Shown here: positions 21,391-31,241 of the stretch, piece after piece | Layout of the letters: each line of letters opens with the position of its first letter | Position numbering within the stretch: position 1 is the stretch's first letter | Origin: Planctomycetota bacterium | GTDB taxonomy: Bacteria; Planctomycetota; Planctomycetia; Pirellulales; Pirellulaceae | Assembly (NCBI GenBank): GCA_026692865.1 | Contig: JAPLNI010000020.1 | Coordinates: 37,964-101,963 of the forward strand | DNA: 64,000 bases | Reading direction: 5' to 3' | Notes under the pieces: model-generated | What the model saw: the letters and a program-made list of their open reading frames with translations, nothing else | Told to the model about the DNA's origin: nothing | The model's database searches: none | Program-made: the position numbers and the translations under genes

Positions 21391-21892
21391 TGCCAAACCT
21401 CTGGCATTTTGTGGTTTGCCCTTCGATGAAAAACCAGCTAACCGAATTCTTTCGATGGCTTACGCACACGCATACCCTGCGTTGGCACGCTCATCACCAG
21501 TCTAAAGGAACTGGTCATCTGGACCAAGGTAGGTTCGAAACCTTTCCGATCGAAAGCGACGAACATCTTCTGGCAGTTCTTCGTTACGTTGAACGCAACC
21601 CTGTTCGCGCGAAACTATGCAAAAGAACCGACGGTTGGAAGTATAGTAGTGCCTGGCTCATGCAACACGGCGATGCCAAGCAGAAAAAATACTCTCCAAG
21701 TGGCCGATACTTCGACCGAGGTCTTGGCACGCTTACGTCAATGAACCACAATCCAAAGGCGAACTCGAAAGTATTCGTCGCAGCGTCACTCGTGGCACGC
21801 CATTCGGTTCACAGTCGTGGGTGCCCCAATCGGCTGCAAGACTTCAATTGAAACACACTTTACGCCCGCGAGGACGCCCCAAAAGACAGTAG
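21381..21892 (+). pseudogene. REP-associated tyrosine transposase remnant (Y1_Tnp)
   Basis: The first frame reads YYVMPNLWHFVV (consensus MPNHWHFV; the first metal His is now Leu), then WLTHTHTLRWHAHH, FPIESDEHLLAVLRYVERNPVRAKLC and WKYSSAW. A frameshift near 21692 moves the rest to another frame, which reads NEPQSKGELESIRRSVTRGTPFG and ends LRPRGRPKRQ at 21890-21892. The N-terminal 50-60 residues are missing. These transposases normally act on REP palindromes in trans. A REP-like core follows 10 bp downstream. Truncation, frameshift and a lost His make it inactive. Confidence 0.88.
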
Positions 21893-21901
21893 TTAGTAAG
21901 C

Positions 21902-21919
21902 GAAATGAGCTGCGTCCCC
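21902..21919 (-). repeat. REP-like core next to transposase remnant
   Basis: On the minus strand this reads GGGGACGCAGCTCATTTC, matching 16 of 18 positions of the core at 12316-12333. Its position directly behind the transposase remnant fits a recognition sequence for that transposase. Confidence 0.6.
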
Positions 21920-21957
21920 TTTTACTTCACCATAAAACCACAACAAATTACTTCATT

Positions 21958-22890
21958 ATGAAACCACGACAAATAACGTTACTCGGCCTCCTCACCGTTG
22001 CCTTGCTCGCGACTACTTCTGTCAGGCTAACCGCGGGCGACACACAGTCCTTGTTCGACCGCAAGAACATCGTCGCGTGGTGCATCGTGCCGTTTGATTC
22101 TGTAAAACGTGATCCGGCGCAACGAGCCGAGATGGTCCAAAAACTTGGCATCACCAAAGTCGCCTATGACTGGCGCGCGGAGCATGTGCCGCAGTTCGAG
22201 CAAGAGATACTTGAATACCAAAAGCACGGCATCGAGTTCTTCGCGTTCTGGACTATGCATGAAGAGGCATTGAAACTATTTGCGAAATACAACATGCATC
22301 CGCAACTCTGGGTCATGCTAAGAGTGGCGGGCGAAAGGCAGGATGAGAAGGTCAAGAACGCCTCCGAGGCTCTTTTGCCTGTACTGCAAAAAGCAAAAGA
22401 GATTGGAAGTAAGGTCGGCATCTACAACCATGGTGGCTGGGGTGGTGAGCCGGAAAACATGGTCGCCGTATGCGAATACCTACGAAAGAACCGTTCCATC
22501 GAAAACGTCGGTATAGTATATAACCAACACCACGGCCACAGTCATGTGGACCGCTTCCCAGCAGTGCTCGCCGCCATGGAGCCGTATCTGCTCTGCCTGA
22601 ATCTCGACGGCATGGTGCGAGATGGCGACCAGCACGGCAAGAAGATTCAGCCTCTCGGTCAAGGTGAGCTGGATTTATCATTATTGAAAATCATCGCTGC
22701 TTCCGGCTATCGTGGCCCGATCGGTATCATCGGCCACACCAATGACGATGTGGAGTTGCGTCTGCGAGACAATCTCGACGGACTCAACTGGCTCGTATCG
22801 CAACTCGACGGCAACCCCGCGGTCGCGAAACCTATTGCACGTGTTCCATTGCTCCCCAAGCCCACATCATTGGTCAAGCCGAGCAAGTAA
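21958..22890 (+). CDS. Secreted TIM-barrel protein, sugar-phosphate isomerase/epimerase-like
   Basis: A 310-residue protein with a signal peptide (MKPRQITLLGLLTVALLATT, cleaved near residue 26). The body reads as a xylose-isomerase-like TIM barrel: GITKVAYDWRAEH, YQKHGIEFFAFWTMHEEAL, QLWVMLRV, VGIYNHGGWGGEPENM, ENVGIVYNQHHGHSHVDRF, CLNLDGMVRDG and YRGPIGIIGHTND. The Glu/Asp/His residues in these strands are candidate metal ligands. The open frame extends upstream to 21817, but ATG 21958 starts the signal peptide. The function could be a keto-sugar isomerase or epimerase acting outside the cytoplasm; substrate unknown. The first 120 bp are duplicated at 39884-40003 on the minus strand. Confidence 0.82.
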   Translation: MKPRQITLLGLLTVALLATTSVRLTAGDTQSLFDRKNIVAWCIVPFDSVKRDPAQRAEMVQKLGITKVAYDWRAEHVPQFEQEILEYQKHGIEFFAFWTMHEEALKLFAKYNMHPQLWVMLRVAGERQDEKVKNASEALLPVLQKAKEIGSKVGIYNHGGWGGEPENMVAVCEYLRKNRSIENVGIVYNQHHGHSHVDRFPAVLAAMEPYLLCLNLDGMVRDGDQHGKKIQPLGQGELDLSLLKIIAASGYRGPIGIIGHTNDDVELRLRDNLDGLNWLVSQLDGNPAVAKPIARVPLLPKPTSLVKPSK

Positions 22891-22911
22891 TTTGATAAGT
22901 GTGCAAACGAA

Positions 22912-23075
22912 CCCCCTCTTACAGTTCTCTGCTTCCTGTTGTTGACGTCGACGACTGCGGCGCACGCCGCTGATGCACCAAGTCGCCACATCCAAGTTCC
23001 CTCACAATCCACGAAGGATCACACGATCTCCAAGTCACCGACGCGCCCTGCATCGAAATCCAGGCCGTGCGATTG
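22912..23075 (+). pseudogene. Remnant of a secreted protein gene
   Basis: A short stretch encodes a signal-peptide-like LTVLCFLLLTSTTAAHAADAP and then, in one of two frames, HDLQVTDAPCIEIQ. No start codon is in place and the frame breaks soon after. It looks like the front end of a deleted secreted protein. Family unknown. Confidence 0.35.
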
Positions 23076-23104
23076 AAGCGACTGAAGTGAAAGCACCATC
23101 CGCT

Positions 23105-23533
23105 ATGAATCCCTATCTCATAACCCTCGCACTGATACTCCACATCAAATACTCGATTCTACTGCTCTTGCTTCTCACATCGCAAATCCAGACCGCGAAC
23201 TGGCCGCTGGACGACATCAATGACACGTTGATTATGCGTGGCAATGCTACGCCAGCCACCGGTGCCTCCGGGCAAAGTTTGGTACTTGATGGCGAGTCAC
23301 TGGTGGAATTGAAGGATAGCTCAGACCTCGCAAGCGATTCGTTCACAGTTTCATTGTGGTTCAATCCGTACGATCTCGCTGGCGGGCAGCAGATGCTCGC
23401 CGTTAAGAATCGTTACTCGCGAAACGTGGCATCCACAACTCCAATCCGACGCTCACTGACGAAGGACGAAGGAACAAACAAGAAACGTACAGAATACAAT
23501 CCGAACTCCCGCCTCTTCATAACTTACCACTAA
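23105..23533 (+). pseudogene. Truncated secreted LamG-like domain gene
   Basis: From ATG 23105 the frame has a very hydrophobic leader (about residues 4-26). A concanavalin/LamG-like beginning follows: NWPLDDINDTLIMRGNA, GQSLVLDGESLVEL and SDSFTVSLWFNPYDL. After SRN the sequence turns into low-similarity, Arg/Lys/Asn-rich residues and stops. Only the first third of a LamG domain is present, so this is judged a truncated gene. LamG domains normally sit in planctomycete sialidase-like or FecR-like proteins. Confidence 0.55.
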
Positions 23534-23570
23534 ACCATCGACAATCATCACTCAAATGGTTGTGTGATTT

Positions 23571-24416
23571 GTGATTGATGAAGGAGAAAAGCCTGCGTTC
23601 GGTTTCAGCGACGCAACCACTATTTGGCCAACCATACAAGAAATGAAAGACCACGCCACTCTCCACGATTTATGTCGGCTCCGCTCGACGCTCGAAGCGT
23701 TCGGGGTGTGTCGCTGGCGACAATGTGGCGAGCGGTTGCGCGTTGGCAACGAGTTGCGAGGTCAGCTTGGTGAGTTGCAGCGGCTCGCGAAGCTTGGAGA
23801 TTACTTGGCGTTTCACAACGTTGATAAGCAGTTTCACCGTGCGGCGGTTGCCGCCGCCGGTTTGGAGCCGCTGTTAAAAAGTTGGGAGATTGTTGTCGCA
23901 GACGTTGAAGACTGGATTCTCGGCTCCAAACAAGCTTACTGGCCGAATTTGATGGCGCTCTATCGCGAACACGAGTTATTGCTCGAGGCATGGCTGGCCG
24001 AGGATGACTGGTTGGCAGAACAAGCCACGCACCAACACTTGGAGGCTGGTTGGTACCGACTGCGAATGTCGGAAGGATCAGACGCAACGGATTTGGATCC
24101 CGTGCAACGCACGGTGTCGTTCATCGCGACCCATTTTGCAAGCCGTCTCGATATCGAGTGGTTGGCTAGCCATGTGAGCTTCGTCAGCCCGAATCATCTC
24201 GCGCGGTTGTTTCGCAGCCAAATGGGAATCTCCCCGCTACGGCACTTGAAACAAGTCCGGTTGGAGCGCGCGGCACAACTGCTCTGCTCCGGCACGGATG
24301 CCGTGGCGCTGATCGCAACGCGAGTGGGCTACCAAAACACCTCGCATTTTGTCCGAGACTTTCGACGGATATTTGGCATGACGCCACTCGACTATCGTCG
24401 CCGAGGCGATTCCTGA
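23571..24416 (+). CDS. Transcription regulator with FCD-like sensor and AraC DNA-binding domain
   Basis: A 281-residue protein with an unusual order. Residues about 30-165 resemble the all-helical FCD sensor of GntR/FadR regulators ([49 protein letters not shown]). Residues about 180-278 form a double helix-turn-helix of the AraC family ([66 protein letters not shown]). The winged helix of GntR proteins is absent. The first in-frame start is GTG at 23571; ATG at 23643 is possible but would trim the sensor. It lies directly ahead of the catabolic-looking block at 24536-39659 on the same strand and is the best candidate for its ligand-responsive activator. The ligand is probably a sugar acid or a downstream intermediate. 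Confidence 0.78.
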   Translation: MIDEGEKPAFGFSDATTIWPTIQEMKDHATLHDLCRLRSTLEAFGVCRWRQCGERLRVGNELRGQLGELQRLAKLGDYLAFHNVDKQFHRAAVAAAGLEPLLKSWEIVVADVEDWILGSKQAYWPNLMALYREHELLLEAWLAEDDWLAEQATHQHLEAGWYRLRMSEGSDATDLDPVQRTVSFIATHFASRLDIEWLASHVSFVSPNHLARLFRSQMGISPLRHLKQVRLERAAQLLCSGTDAVALIATRVGYQNTSHFVRDFRRIFGMTPLDYRRRGDS

Positions 24417-24535
24417 CCGCCGGCGTAGTGATAAATGTTCTGTTTCTCGCATCCTCGTGTGCCAGCCGACGCAAATGCGAACTTTTGGAGGCCATTCCAT
24501 TGCCACCCCGTCCGCAGCGTGTTAGCTTTCGAGTC

Positions 24536-27500
24536 ATGAAAACCCTACTACTATTTTTATCGTCGTTCCTTGCCTTTACGAATTCGCTGTCAATAGCCGC
24601 CGATAAGCAATCGCTCGTTCCAACCAACTGGGACGCGGCGCTGGCTGGTGACATGGTCATGCAACGTCTCATCAAGGTAACCGCGCCGCAGGTGAAAGGG
24701 GCGCATGACGCGGAGTTCGTCTGCGTCGGCGAGCGTGCATACATCGTCGAGCACGACAACGATGTCGCTCCCGGACACGGCGCCGGCGCGGCGATGTATT
24801 GCGTACTGACGGTGGTGAACCTAAAGACGCTGGCAGTGGAAAAGACGATCCCGATGGCTAGGGCTGGCCAGGCGTTTGCGAACGTCACCCTGCCGAAGGC
24901 GCAGGTTTTCGTACCGCGCATCATTCGCAAGGACGAGCAGACGCTGCGTACCTACTTTTGCAGTAAGTCGCAGAACGAACAGACGTGGTATCGTGACTTC
25001 GATCTTCGCACGCAGACCTTCGAGGATAGCATCCACAAGGCCAAGCTCAAGACGGCGGCGGGGACCTTTGACATGGAGCCGCGTCATTTCCATGCCGATG
25101 CAGCGGCGCAGGGCTTCACGAAGCCGCCGGTTCGCGAGGGGCTTTACATCTTCGATTCATTCAAAGAGTTCGACGGTCGCCGTTACGTAGCGCTCAACAA
25201 CTTCCCAGGCAAACAAAACGCCCTCGCCGTGTTGCACGATGACTTTGCGACTTTCGAGATCATCGGCCATTACAACAAGCCCCAGTCGCAGCAGCTCAGC
25301 GAGTCGGCCGTGAACCGATTGCCAGACGGCACTTGGATGGCCATCTGTCGCAACGACTCGGGCAACTATCACTTCACGACGAGCAAAGACGGCAAGACAT
25401 GGAGCGTCGGCCAGACGATGCCATTTGTCCCCAACGGCTTGAACTCGAAGCCGACCTTCGATAAGTTCGGCGGCATCTATTATCTCGGCTGGCAGGAGAA
25501 CACTCGCTTCCAGGATTGCAATCGCAGCGTCTTCAACGTGGACATCTCCCGCGATGGCAAAACGTGGGAGCGCAAATACCGCTTCGAGTCGCCGCACTCA
25601 TTCCAGTATCCGACCTTCCATGAACACGACGGCACGATTTGGCTCACCGTCACGCAAAGCGATCACCAAGGCTCCTCCGACCGCATCATGTTCGGCAAGT
25701 TGGAAGACGTTGGACAGTTCGAATCTCACTCCGGTCAGAAGCGAATTCAATGGCCAGCGCCTCCACCACTTGCGCCTGCATTGATGAAGGCAGGGACAAA
25801 GCTCTTCACCGATCGCGACTACGTCATTCATGAATTCCCCGAGCAGGTGCGAGATCTGCCATTCCTCCGCACCAGCATCGAGAAGACGGACGTGGAAGTC
25901 ACCAAACCAGGCGTACTCTTCGCACTCACGCCGACGATTCGACCAACGGCCGCGAGTCAAGAGGAATCGCTTCGTAAAGCGGGCTTCACCAAAGTTGAAG
26001 TACCTGAGGTTCAGCTCTTCCCGGGCGAGATCAATCGCGTGAGCCTCTATCGCAAAGAGGTTAAAGCGGGCGAGCGTTTGAAGTTCAAAAAGATGGTGCT
26101 GCTGGTGCTCGCGGATGGTGCGGCTGTATCCAAGCCGGGGCTCAACGCGCCGGTGGTGATTTCAAATCCAGGTGCCTCGTTTCAAGACGAGGCGCGTTCG
26201 GGCGCGATGATCATCGGCATGGACCGTACACCGAAGGGCCGCATATGGGGTTGCTGGACTGGTACGGGGGACAAAAAGAATGGCTATTTTCTGCTTGCAA
26301 CAAGCGATGATGATGGCTCCACATGGTCGAAGCCGCGTCTTGCAGTTGGCGCACGCACGGAGCCCGAGCAGAAACTCAGCGGCGCGCTGGTTGGCAATCT
26401 ATGGAGCGATCCAAAAGGGCGCTTGTGGCTGTTCTTCGATCAGCAGCTCGGCGATCCGCAGAAGCGTATCACGAACTGGTATATCCGCTGCGATGATCCC
26501 GATGCGGCTGGGCCCAAGTGGTCCGAGCCGGTTCAGTTTGCGGAGGGTTGCACGCTGAACAAGCCGACCGTGCTGAAGAACGGCGACTGGTTACTGCCGG
26601 TCTCCGATTGGCAGAAGAAAACAGCGCGAGTCTTTGCTTCCACGGACGAAGGTAAGTCATGGAAAGAGCGAGGTAGCTTGCAGTTCCCAGATTGGGAGTT
26701 CGACGAGCACATGACGGTCGAGCTGCGCGATGGACGCTTGTGGATGCTGGCCCGCACCAGTGGTCAGCCGTTTGAGAGTTTTTCTAACGATGGCGGTAAG
26801 ACCTGGAGTGAACCGCGTCAGGCCGCGACGGTACAAAACATCAACGCACGCTTTTTTCTGCGCCGCCTGAAGTCCGGTCGTATTTTGTTGGTGAAGAACG
26901 GCCCTCCCACCTCGCGACTCACGAGGCGTTCGCACATGTCTGCTTATCTCTCAGAAGACGATGGCCAGACGTGGAAAGGAGGACTGCTGCTCGATGAACG
27001 CAGCGCGGTCTCGTATCCCGATGGCTTCGAGTCACCCGATGGACTCATTCATGTTCTCTATGACTGGAACCGCCACACGGACGCGGAGATCTTCATGGCG
27101 AAGTTCCGTGAAGAGGATGTGCTCACCGGCAAGATCGTCTCGAAGGATGCGAAGCTTCGCATGCTCGCTAACAAGGCGAGTTTACCGGTATCTATTCGTC
27201 CAAGCGATAAGTGGTCCTTGCAAGCGATCGAAGACGCCAAGCAAGACCGCACCAGCATTCCCTACGATGGAATAACTCCCAACAAGATGGTGTGCGACAC
27301 GACGCTACGACTTATGCCAGATAACTCATGGATCATCTCGATGCTGGCCGGCGATGACTTTGAACCATCGCCGAAGAACTACATCGGTATCACGCGCAGC
27401 ACCGATGAAGGCCGCACTTGGTCTCCTTTGTCAACCGTCGACACGACGTTTCCTCGCAGCGGTGTGACGAGTGGCCAGGGGGCGACGGAAATCATGACGA

Positions 27501-28312
27501 TTGGAAATCGTACGACGATGTTTTTTAGCACGCATTCACAGACCTGGGGCCGCGATTGGCAATCGTGGTTGATGCACAGTAAAGATAGTGGTCGAACTTG
27601 GAGCAAGCCCGAATGGATGCCAGGGCGATTAGCGAAGTTCACTTTCATTCGCGGACACATTGTCACGCGCGATGGCCGCATCCTGATTCCGTTCCAACAT
27701 TACCTCGGACCTCCAGAAGGAACTCCGGAACCTCCGCCTGAAGAAAAGCCATGGCACAAAACGCTGGCTCATTACGTTAGCAATCCGCGCAACGGAGTAC
27801 TCATCAGTCGCGACGGCGGCAAGACATTCTCCGAGCACGGCAACATACGTATCACCGACAACGATCGCTATCACGGCTGGGCTGAAAACAGTCTTGTTGA
27901 GTTGGCGGATGGTCGGATTGCGATGGTGATCCGCGCGGACCGACTCGGCGGAGTCCTCTACTACGCCGAGTCGAGCGACGGCGGTCAAACATGGCCGACG
28001 TTTGCGACGAAGACCACGATCCCGAACCCCGGTTCCAAGGCAATGCTCTACAGTTTGGGAGGCGACAAGGTTGCGTTGCTGCATAATCCCAATCCCAAGC
28101 ATCGCAGTCCCATGGCACTTTGGATCAGCTTCGACGGTATGAAGACTTGGCCTTACCAACGCGTGTTGCAAGCCGAGTCTTGCGACGGTCCAAAAGGCCG
28201 CATGAATTATCCCGATGGTTTCGTTAGCGCCGACAACCAGTGGCTGCACTTCGCCTTTGACGACAACCGCCATCGCTGCGTCCACTATAGCGCCAAACTT
28301 CCGCCGCAGTGA
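24536..28312 (+). CDS. Secreted sialidase-like protein with three BNR propellers
   Basis: A 1258-residue protein with a signal peptide (1-22). It has three BNR/Asp-box propeller regions. The first (about 25-410) has SKDGKTWS and SRDGKTWE. A linker of about 120 residues beginning [13 protein letters not shown] follows. The second (about 545-880) has [27 protein letters not shown] and SEDDGQTWK, and the third (about 890-1255) has [27 protein letters not shown] and SSDGGQTWP. The linker and second propeller match the separate sialidase-like protein at 36200-37786, which has the same segments in the opposite order. Typical sialidases have one propeller; I cannot locate a full Arg triad, so hydrolase activity is uncertain. 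ATG 24536 is chosen over the open frame to 24428 because it starts the signal peptide. It heads the catabolic block. Confidence 0.82.
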   Translation: MKTLLLFLSSFLAFTNSLSIAADKQSLVPTNWDAALAGDMVMQRLIKVTAPQVKGAHDAEFVCVGERAYIVEHDNDVAPGHGAGAAMYCVLTVVNLKTLAVEKTIPMARAGQAFANVTLPKAQVFVPRIIRKDEQTLRTYFCSKSQNEQTWYRDFDLRTQTFEDSIHKAKLKTAAGTFDMEPRHFHADAAAQGFTKPPVREGLYIFDSFKEFDGRRYVALNNFPGKQNALAVLHDDFATFEIIGHYNKPQSQQLSESAVNRLPDGTWMAICRNDSGNYHFTTSKDGKTWSVGQTMPFVPNGLNSKPTFDKFGGIYYLGWQENTRFQDCNRSVFNVDISRDGKTWERKYRFESPHSFQYPTFHEHDGTIWLTVTQSDHQGSSDRIMFGKLEDVGQFESHSGQKRIQWPAPPPLAPALMKAGTKLFTDRDYVIHEFPEQVRDLPFLRTSIEKTDVEVTKPGVLFALTPTIRPTAASQEESLRKAGFTKVEVPEVQLFPGEINRVSLYRKEVKAGERLKFKKMVLLVLADGAAVSKPGLNAPVVISNPGASFQDEARSGAMIIGMDRTPKGRIWGCWTGTGDKKNGYFLLATSDDDGSTWSKPRLAVGARTEPEQKLSGALVGNLWSDPKGRLWLFFDQQLGDPQKRITNWYIRCDDPDAAGPKWSEPVQFAEGCTLNKPTVLKNGDWLLPVSDWQKKTARVFASTDEGKSWKERGSLQFPDWEFDEHMTVELRDGRLWMLARTSGQPFESFSNDGGKTWSEPRQAATVQNINARFFLRRLKSGRILLVKNGPPTSRLTRRSHMSAYLSEDDGQTWKGGLLLDERSAVSYPDGFESPDGLIHVLYDWNRHTDAEIFMAKFREEDVLTGKIVSKDAKLRMLANKASLPVSIRPSDKWSLQAIEDAKQDRTSIPYDGITPNKMVCDTTLRLMPDNSWIISMLAGDDFEPSPKNYIGITRSTDEGRTWSPLSTVDTTFPRSGVTSGQGATEIMTIGNRTTMFFSTHSQTWGRDWQSWLMHSKDSGRTWSKPEWMPGRLAKFTFIRGHIVTRDGRILIPFQHYLGPPEGTPEPPPEEKPWHKTLAHYVSNPRNGVLISRDGGKTFSEHGNIRITDNDRYHGWAENSLVELADGRIAMVIRADRLGGVLYYAESSDGGQTWPTFATKTTIPNPGSKAMLYSLGGDKVALLHNPNPKHRSPMALWISFDGMKTWPYQRVLQAESCDGPKGRMNYPDGFVSADNQWLHFAFDDNRHRCVHYSAKLPPQ

Positions 28313-28383
28313 ACCAGCCATGCGTTCTTCGGTGCAGGCCGCCCTGCATTCGTCAGTCATCACGTTATAACAAGTAGTCTTCC

Positions 28384-29316
28384 ATGAATCGCTTTATCCA
28401 CTGGTTCAACAATCTCTATCCTTTGTGGCTGGTTACGCTGGCGGTCATTGCTTTTTTTAAACCGTCGACGATGCTTTGGTTTGACAAGCCATGGATCTTT
28501 TGGTCGCTTGCGGCTTCGATGCTCGGCATGGGTCTTACGCTAAGCATCGCGGACTTCAAAGCCATCGGGAAGATGCCCGGCAGTGTGGCGTTAGGTTTCA
28601 TCGCACAATATACGATCATGCCGCTGTCAGGCTGGCTCGTCGCCACAGCGTTGAAACTCGAACCAGGTTTGGCTGTAGGTATTATCCTCGTAGCAAGTTG
28701 TCCCGGCGGTATGGCGTCGAACATGATTAGCTACCTCGCGAAGGCGAACGTCGCGTTGTCCGTAGTGTTGACGATGTTCTCCACCATGCTCGCCTTCTTC
28801 TTCACGCCGATGTGGACGAGTGTCCTGGCAGGCAAGTATGTGCCGGTGGATGCATGGGCATTGTGCCTGTCAGCGTTGCAACTCACGGTCGCGCCAATTG
28901 TGCTTGGCGTTTTGATTCGTTGGAAATTGCCACGTATGGCGGACGTGATCGGTGCATGTGGACCGACGATAGCTGTCCTGGCCTTCGTGTTGGTAAGCGG
29001 AGGCATTGTCGCTGCCAGTGCGGATGCCATCGCAGCAAATTTTGGGAAGCTCGCACTGGCAACGCTATCGCTGCATCTACTTGGTTTCGGAGTCGGCTAT
29101 GGAATTTCCAAGGTGCTCGGTTACCCTGAGTCGGTAGCGCGCACCGTCAGCATTGAAGTCGGCATGCAGAATGGCGGCATGGCGGCTTCGCTGGCTCGTG
29201 AACATTTCGCAGCGATGCCGCTAGCTGCAGCCGCCGGCGTATTCAGCGGCGTGATGCAGAATATCATTGGTGGCCTCCTCGCGTCCTGGTGGAAACGCCA
29301 ACCGCCGGAAGCATGA
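28384..29316 (+). CDS. BASS-family sodium-dependent transporter
   Basis: A 310-residue integral membrane protein with about nine or ten hydrophobic helices. It has the two signature regions of the bile acid:sodium symporter superfamily: CPGGMASNMISYLAKANVALS (Cys106 to Asn113 and following) and EVGMQNGGMAA around Glu258-Asn263, which build the sodium sites in characterised members. Family members import bile acids, pantothenate precursors, keto acids and other organic anions. In this context an anionic sugar or keto acid is the likeliest substrate. The start is 71 bp after the three-propeller gene. Its stop overlaps the next start as ATGA (29313-29316), which implies translational coupling with the kinase. 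Confidence 0.9.
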   Translation: MNRFIHWFNNLYPLWLVTLAVIAFFKPSTMLWFDKPWIFWSLAASMLGMGLTLSIADFKAIGKMPGSVALGFIAQYTIMPLSGWLVATALKLEPGLAVGIILVASCPGGMASNMISYLAKANVALSVVLTMFSTMLAFFFTPMWTSVLAGKYVPVDAWALCLSALQLTVAPIVLGVLIRWKLPRMADVIGACGPTIAVLAFVLVSGGIVAASADAIAANFGKLALATLSLHLLGFGVGYGISKVLGYPESVARTVSIEVGMQNGGMAASLAREHFAAMPLAAAAGVFSGVMQNIIGGLLASWWKRQPPEA

Positions 29317-30437
29317 TCATGAGCCGCCGCGACATCTACTACTGGAAATGTGATCGTCCTGCCGCCTTTCATGGCACGCAGACGCGCGGTGCGGCGAATA
29401 CCGAGCTCGAAAGTCAGCTTCGTGAGTCCATGCAGCGCGAGCTGGATGCTAGAGTCGTCGAATTGAGCCCCGGAGTCGGTCAAGGCAATCATCTCACCTG
29501 GAATGCCGATGTGGATGGCCAGGCGATGTTTGTGCGCGTCGAGAACGGTCCCGAGAAAGACGCGCATCTCGCCATCGAGTCTGTCGTGCTGGATCGTGTG
29601 CGCGAAATCGGCGTCACTACCCCCAAGGTTTTTGGCTGCGATGCCTCGCGGAACCGTGTGCCCTTTGCCTGGCAGGCTTTGGAGCGGTTTTCGGTACCGG
29701 ATCTGAACCATTGGTTCAAGCAAGGAGGCCTCGATACATCCGGTATTGCCTTCGCCATCGGGCAAGCGGTGGCGAAGTGGCAGACGATCACGCTTGAAGG
29801 ATTTGGCACTCTAGAGTGGTCCGCTCGGAACGAAAGCCAAGCGACGCTCGAAACGCACAAAGAGCTGTGCGGGCCACTTTCAGGCTCTCGTAGTTCCTAC
29901 GCCGACTACTTCCATCTTCGACTCGACGAGCACCTCGCCTTCCTCGTTTCAAGCGGCTTTTTCACTCGTGAGCAACGCGACGAAATCGCCGCTGAAATTG
30001 CAAACCACCATGCCTTGCTCGACCTACCGCTGGGCTGTCTTGTCCACAAGGATCTCGCCCTTTGGAACATACTCGGCACCCGCGAGCATATCGCCGCGTT
30101 CATTGACTTCGATGATGCGATCTCGGGCGACGCGATGGACGATCTCTCGCTGCTCGCATGCTTTCATGACGCGGCATTTCTCGCGCGCGCCTTCGAGGGT
30201 TATCAAAGCATTCGCCCGTTGCCAGACGAGCATCGCCGCCGCTTCTGGCTGCATCTTCTGCGCAACATGATCGTGAAAGCTGTCATCCGCGTCGGTGCAG
30301 GATACTTTGACCGCGATTACGGGTTTTTCCTTATCGGCTCAGGCGGGAGCGGCGCGGACTTGAAACGGACCACTCACGCACGAATCTCGCTTGCCCTCCG
30401 CGGTCTTGCATCCAACGCTGACCTCTCTATCCTTTAA
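29313..30437 (+). CDS. APH-family small-molecule kinase
   Basis: A 374-residue protein with the aminoglycoside-phosphotransferase/choline-kinase fold. The catalytic loop reads HKDLALWN (His245, Asp247, Asn252) and the metal-binding segment IDFDD (Asp265 and Asp267). The N-terminal part has QGNHLTWNADVDGQAMFVRV, matching the nucleotide-binding sheet. The ATG at 29313 overlaps the transporter stop; a second ATG at 29319 is possible. It ends 10 bp before the aldolase start. Family members phosphorylate sugars, amino sugars, choline or homoserine as well as antibiotics. Here, a catabolic role in trapping the imported compound is far more likely than drug resistance. Confidence 0.85.
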   Translation: MIMSRRDIYYWKCDRPAAFHGTQTRGAANTELESQLRESMQRELDARVVELSPGVGQGNHLTWNADVDGQAMFVRVENGPEKDAHLAIESVVLDRVREIGVTTPKVFGCDASRNRVPFAWQALERFSVPDLNHWFKQGGLDTSGIAFAIGQAVAKWQTITLEGFGTLEWSARNESQATLETHKELCGPLSGSRSSYADYFHLRLDEHLAFLVSSGFFTREQRDEIAAEIANHHALLDLPLGCLVHKDLALWNILGTREHIAAFIDFDDAISGDAMDDLSLLACFHDAAFLARAFEGYQSIRPLPDEHRRRFWLHLLRNMIVKAVIRVGAGYFDRDYGFFLIGSGGSGADLKRTTHARISLALRGLASNADLSIL

Positions 30438-30447
30438 AGTCCATCCT

Positions 30448-31173
30448 ATGAACACGACCACACCAAGCATCGGCACCTGGCTCTCCACCGGTTCGCCCGT
30501 TATCGCGGAACTGGCCGCCCTGTCCGGCTTCGATTGGGTACTGCTTGATCTCGAGCATGGCAATGAGTCGGAGGCCGCGCTGCCGAATCAGTTGCGTGGG
30601 CTGCGTGGCAGTCGCACGCGCGGCATCGTGCGGGTGGGTGCGCCGCATGCGGATCTCATCGCGCGGGTGCTCGATTGGGGCGCGCACGGCATCATGGTGC
30701 CGCATGTGAATTCCGCCGCCGAGGCCGAGCGGATCGTGCAGTCCGCGCACTACGCGCCGCGCGGCCATCGCGGGCTTTCGCGCGGCGTCCGCGCCTACGA
30801 ATACGGTCTGAATCCGCCGGGCGACGCGATGCCAGTGCCGCTGATCATGGCCCAGATAGAGACCGTCGAAGCCGTGATGTGCTCCGCCGTAATCGCGCGC
30901 ACGGATGGCATTGATGTGCTGTTCGTCGGTCCGTCGGATTTGCAGTTCGATCTTAAGCATCACGCCGACTCCTCCGCGGGAGACTACCTGCAATGCCTGC
31001 GCACCGTCGTCTCCGCCGCGAAGGCCGCTGGCAAGGCCGCTGGCATTCTCGTTCGAGACGCAGCTGATCTTCCAGCGCACCGCGATCTCGGCTTCACGCA
31101 CATTGCCGTGGACTCGGACATCGCGATCCTCCGCAAAGCCTACGCGAAAATCCTCACCCCTGGTCACCAATGA
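30448..31173 (+). CDS. HpcH/HpaI-type class II aldolase
   Basis: A 241-residue cytoplasmic aldolase of the HpcH/HpaI family, which cleaves or forms 2-keto-3-deoxy acids to pyruvate and an aldehyde using a divalent metal. Family motifs: GTWLSTGSPVIAELAALSGFDWVLLDLEHG, VRVGAPHADLIARVLDWGAHGIMVPHV, SRGVRAYEYG, MAQIETVEAV, FVGPSDL and VDSDIAIL. Glu and Asp in the IETVEAV and GPSDL strands are the expected metal ligands. ATG 30448 lies 10 bp after the kinase stop. Its stop is followed by the cytochrome gene, whose frame opens at 31170 but is more likely to start at 31242. With the KDPG aldolase and KDG kinase further on, it suggests a pathway through keto-deoxy sugar acids. Confidence 0.92.
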   Translation: MNTTTPSIGTWLSTGSPVIAELAALSGFDWVLLDLEHGNESEAALPNQLRGLRGSRTRGIVRVGAPHADLIARVLDWGAHGIMVPHVNSAAEAERIVQSAHYAPRGHRGLSRGVRAYEYGLNPPGDAMPVPLIMAQIETVEAVMCSAVIARTDGIDVLFVGPSDLQFDLKHHADSSAGDYLQCLRTVVSAAKAAGKAAGILVRDAADLPAHRDLGFTHIAVDSDIAILRKAYAKILTPGHQ

Positions 31174-31241
31174 AAATTTACCTACCTCTGAGTTCCTATC
31201 CATCGCTGTCCAGAACGACAAAAAATACTAAAGACGAAAAC

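Noticed and set aside
29313..30437. Antibiotic-resistance aminoglycoside phosphotransferase
   Set aside because: The APH fold is certain, but the operon context with transporter and aldolase makes a metabolic kinase far more probable.
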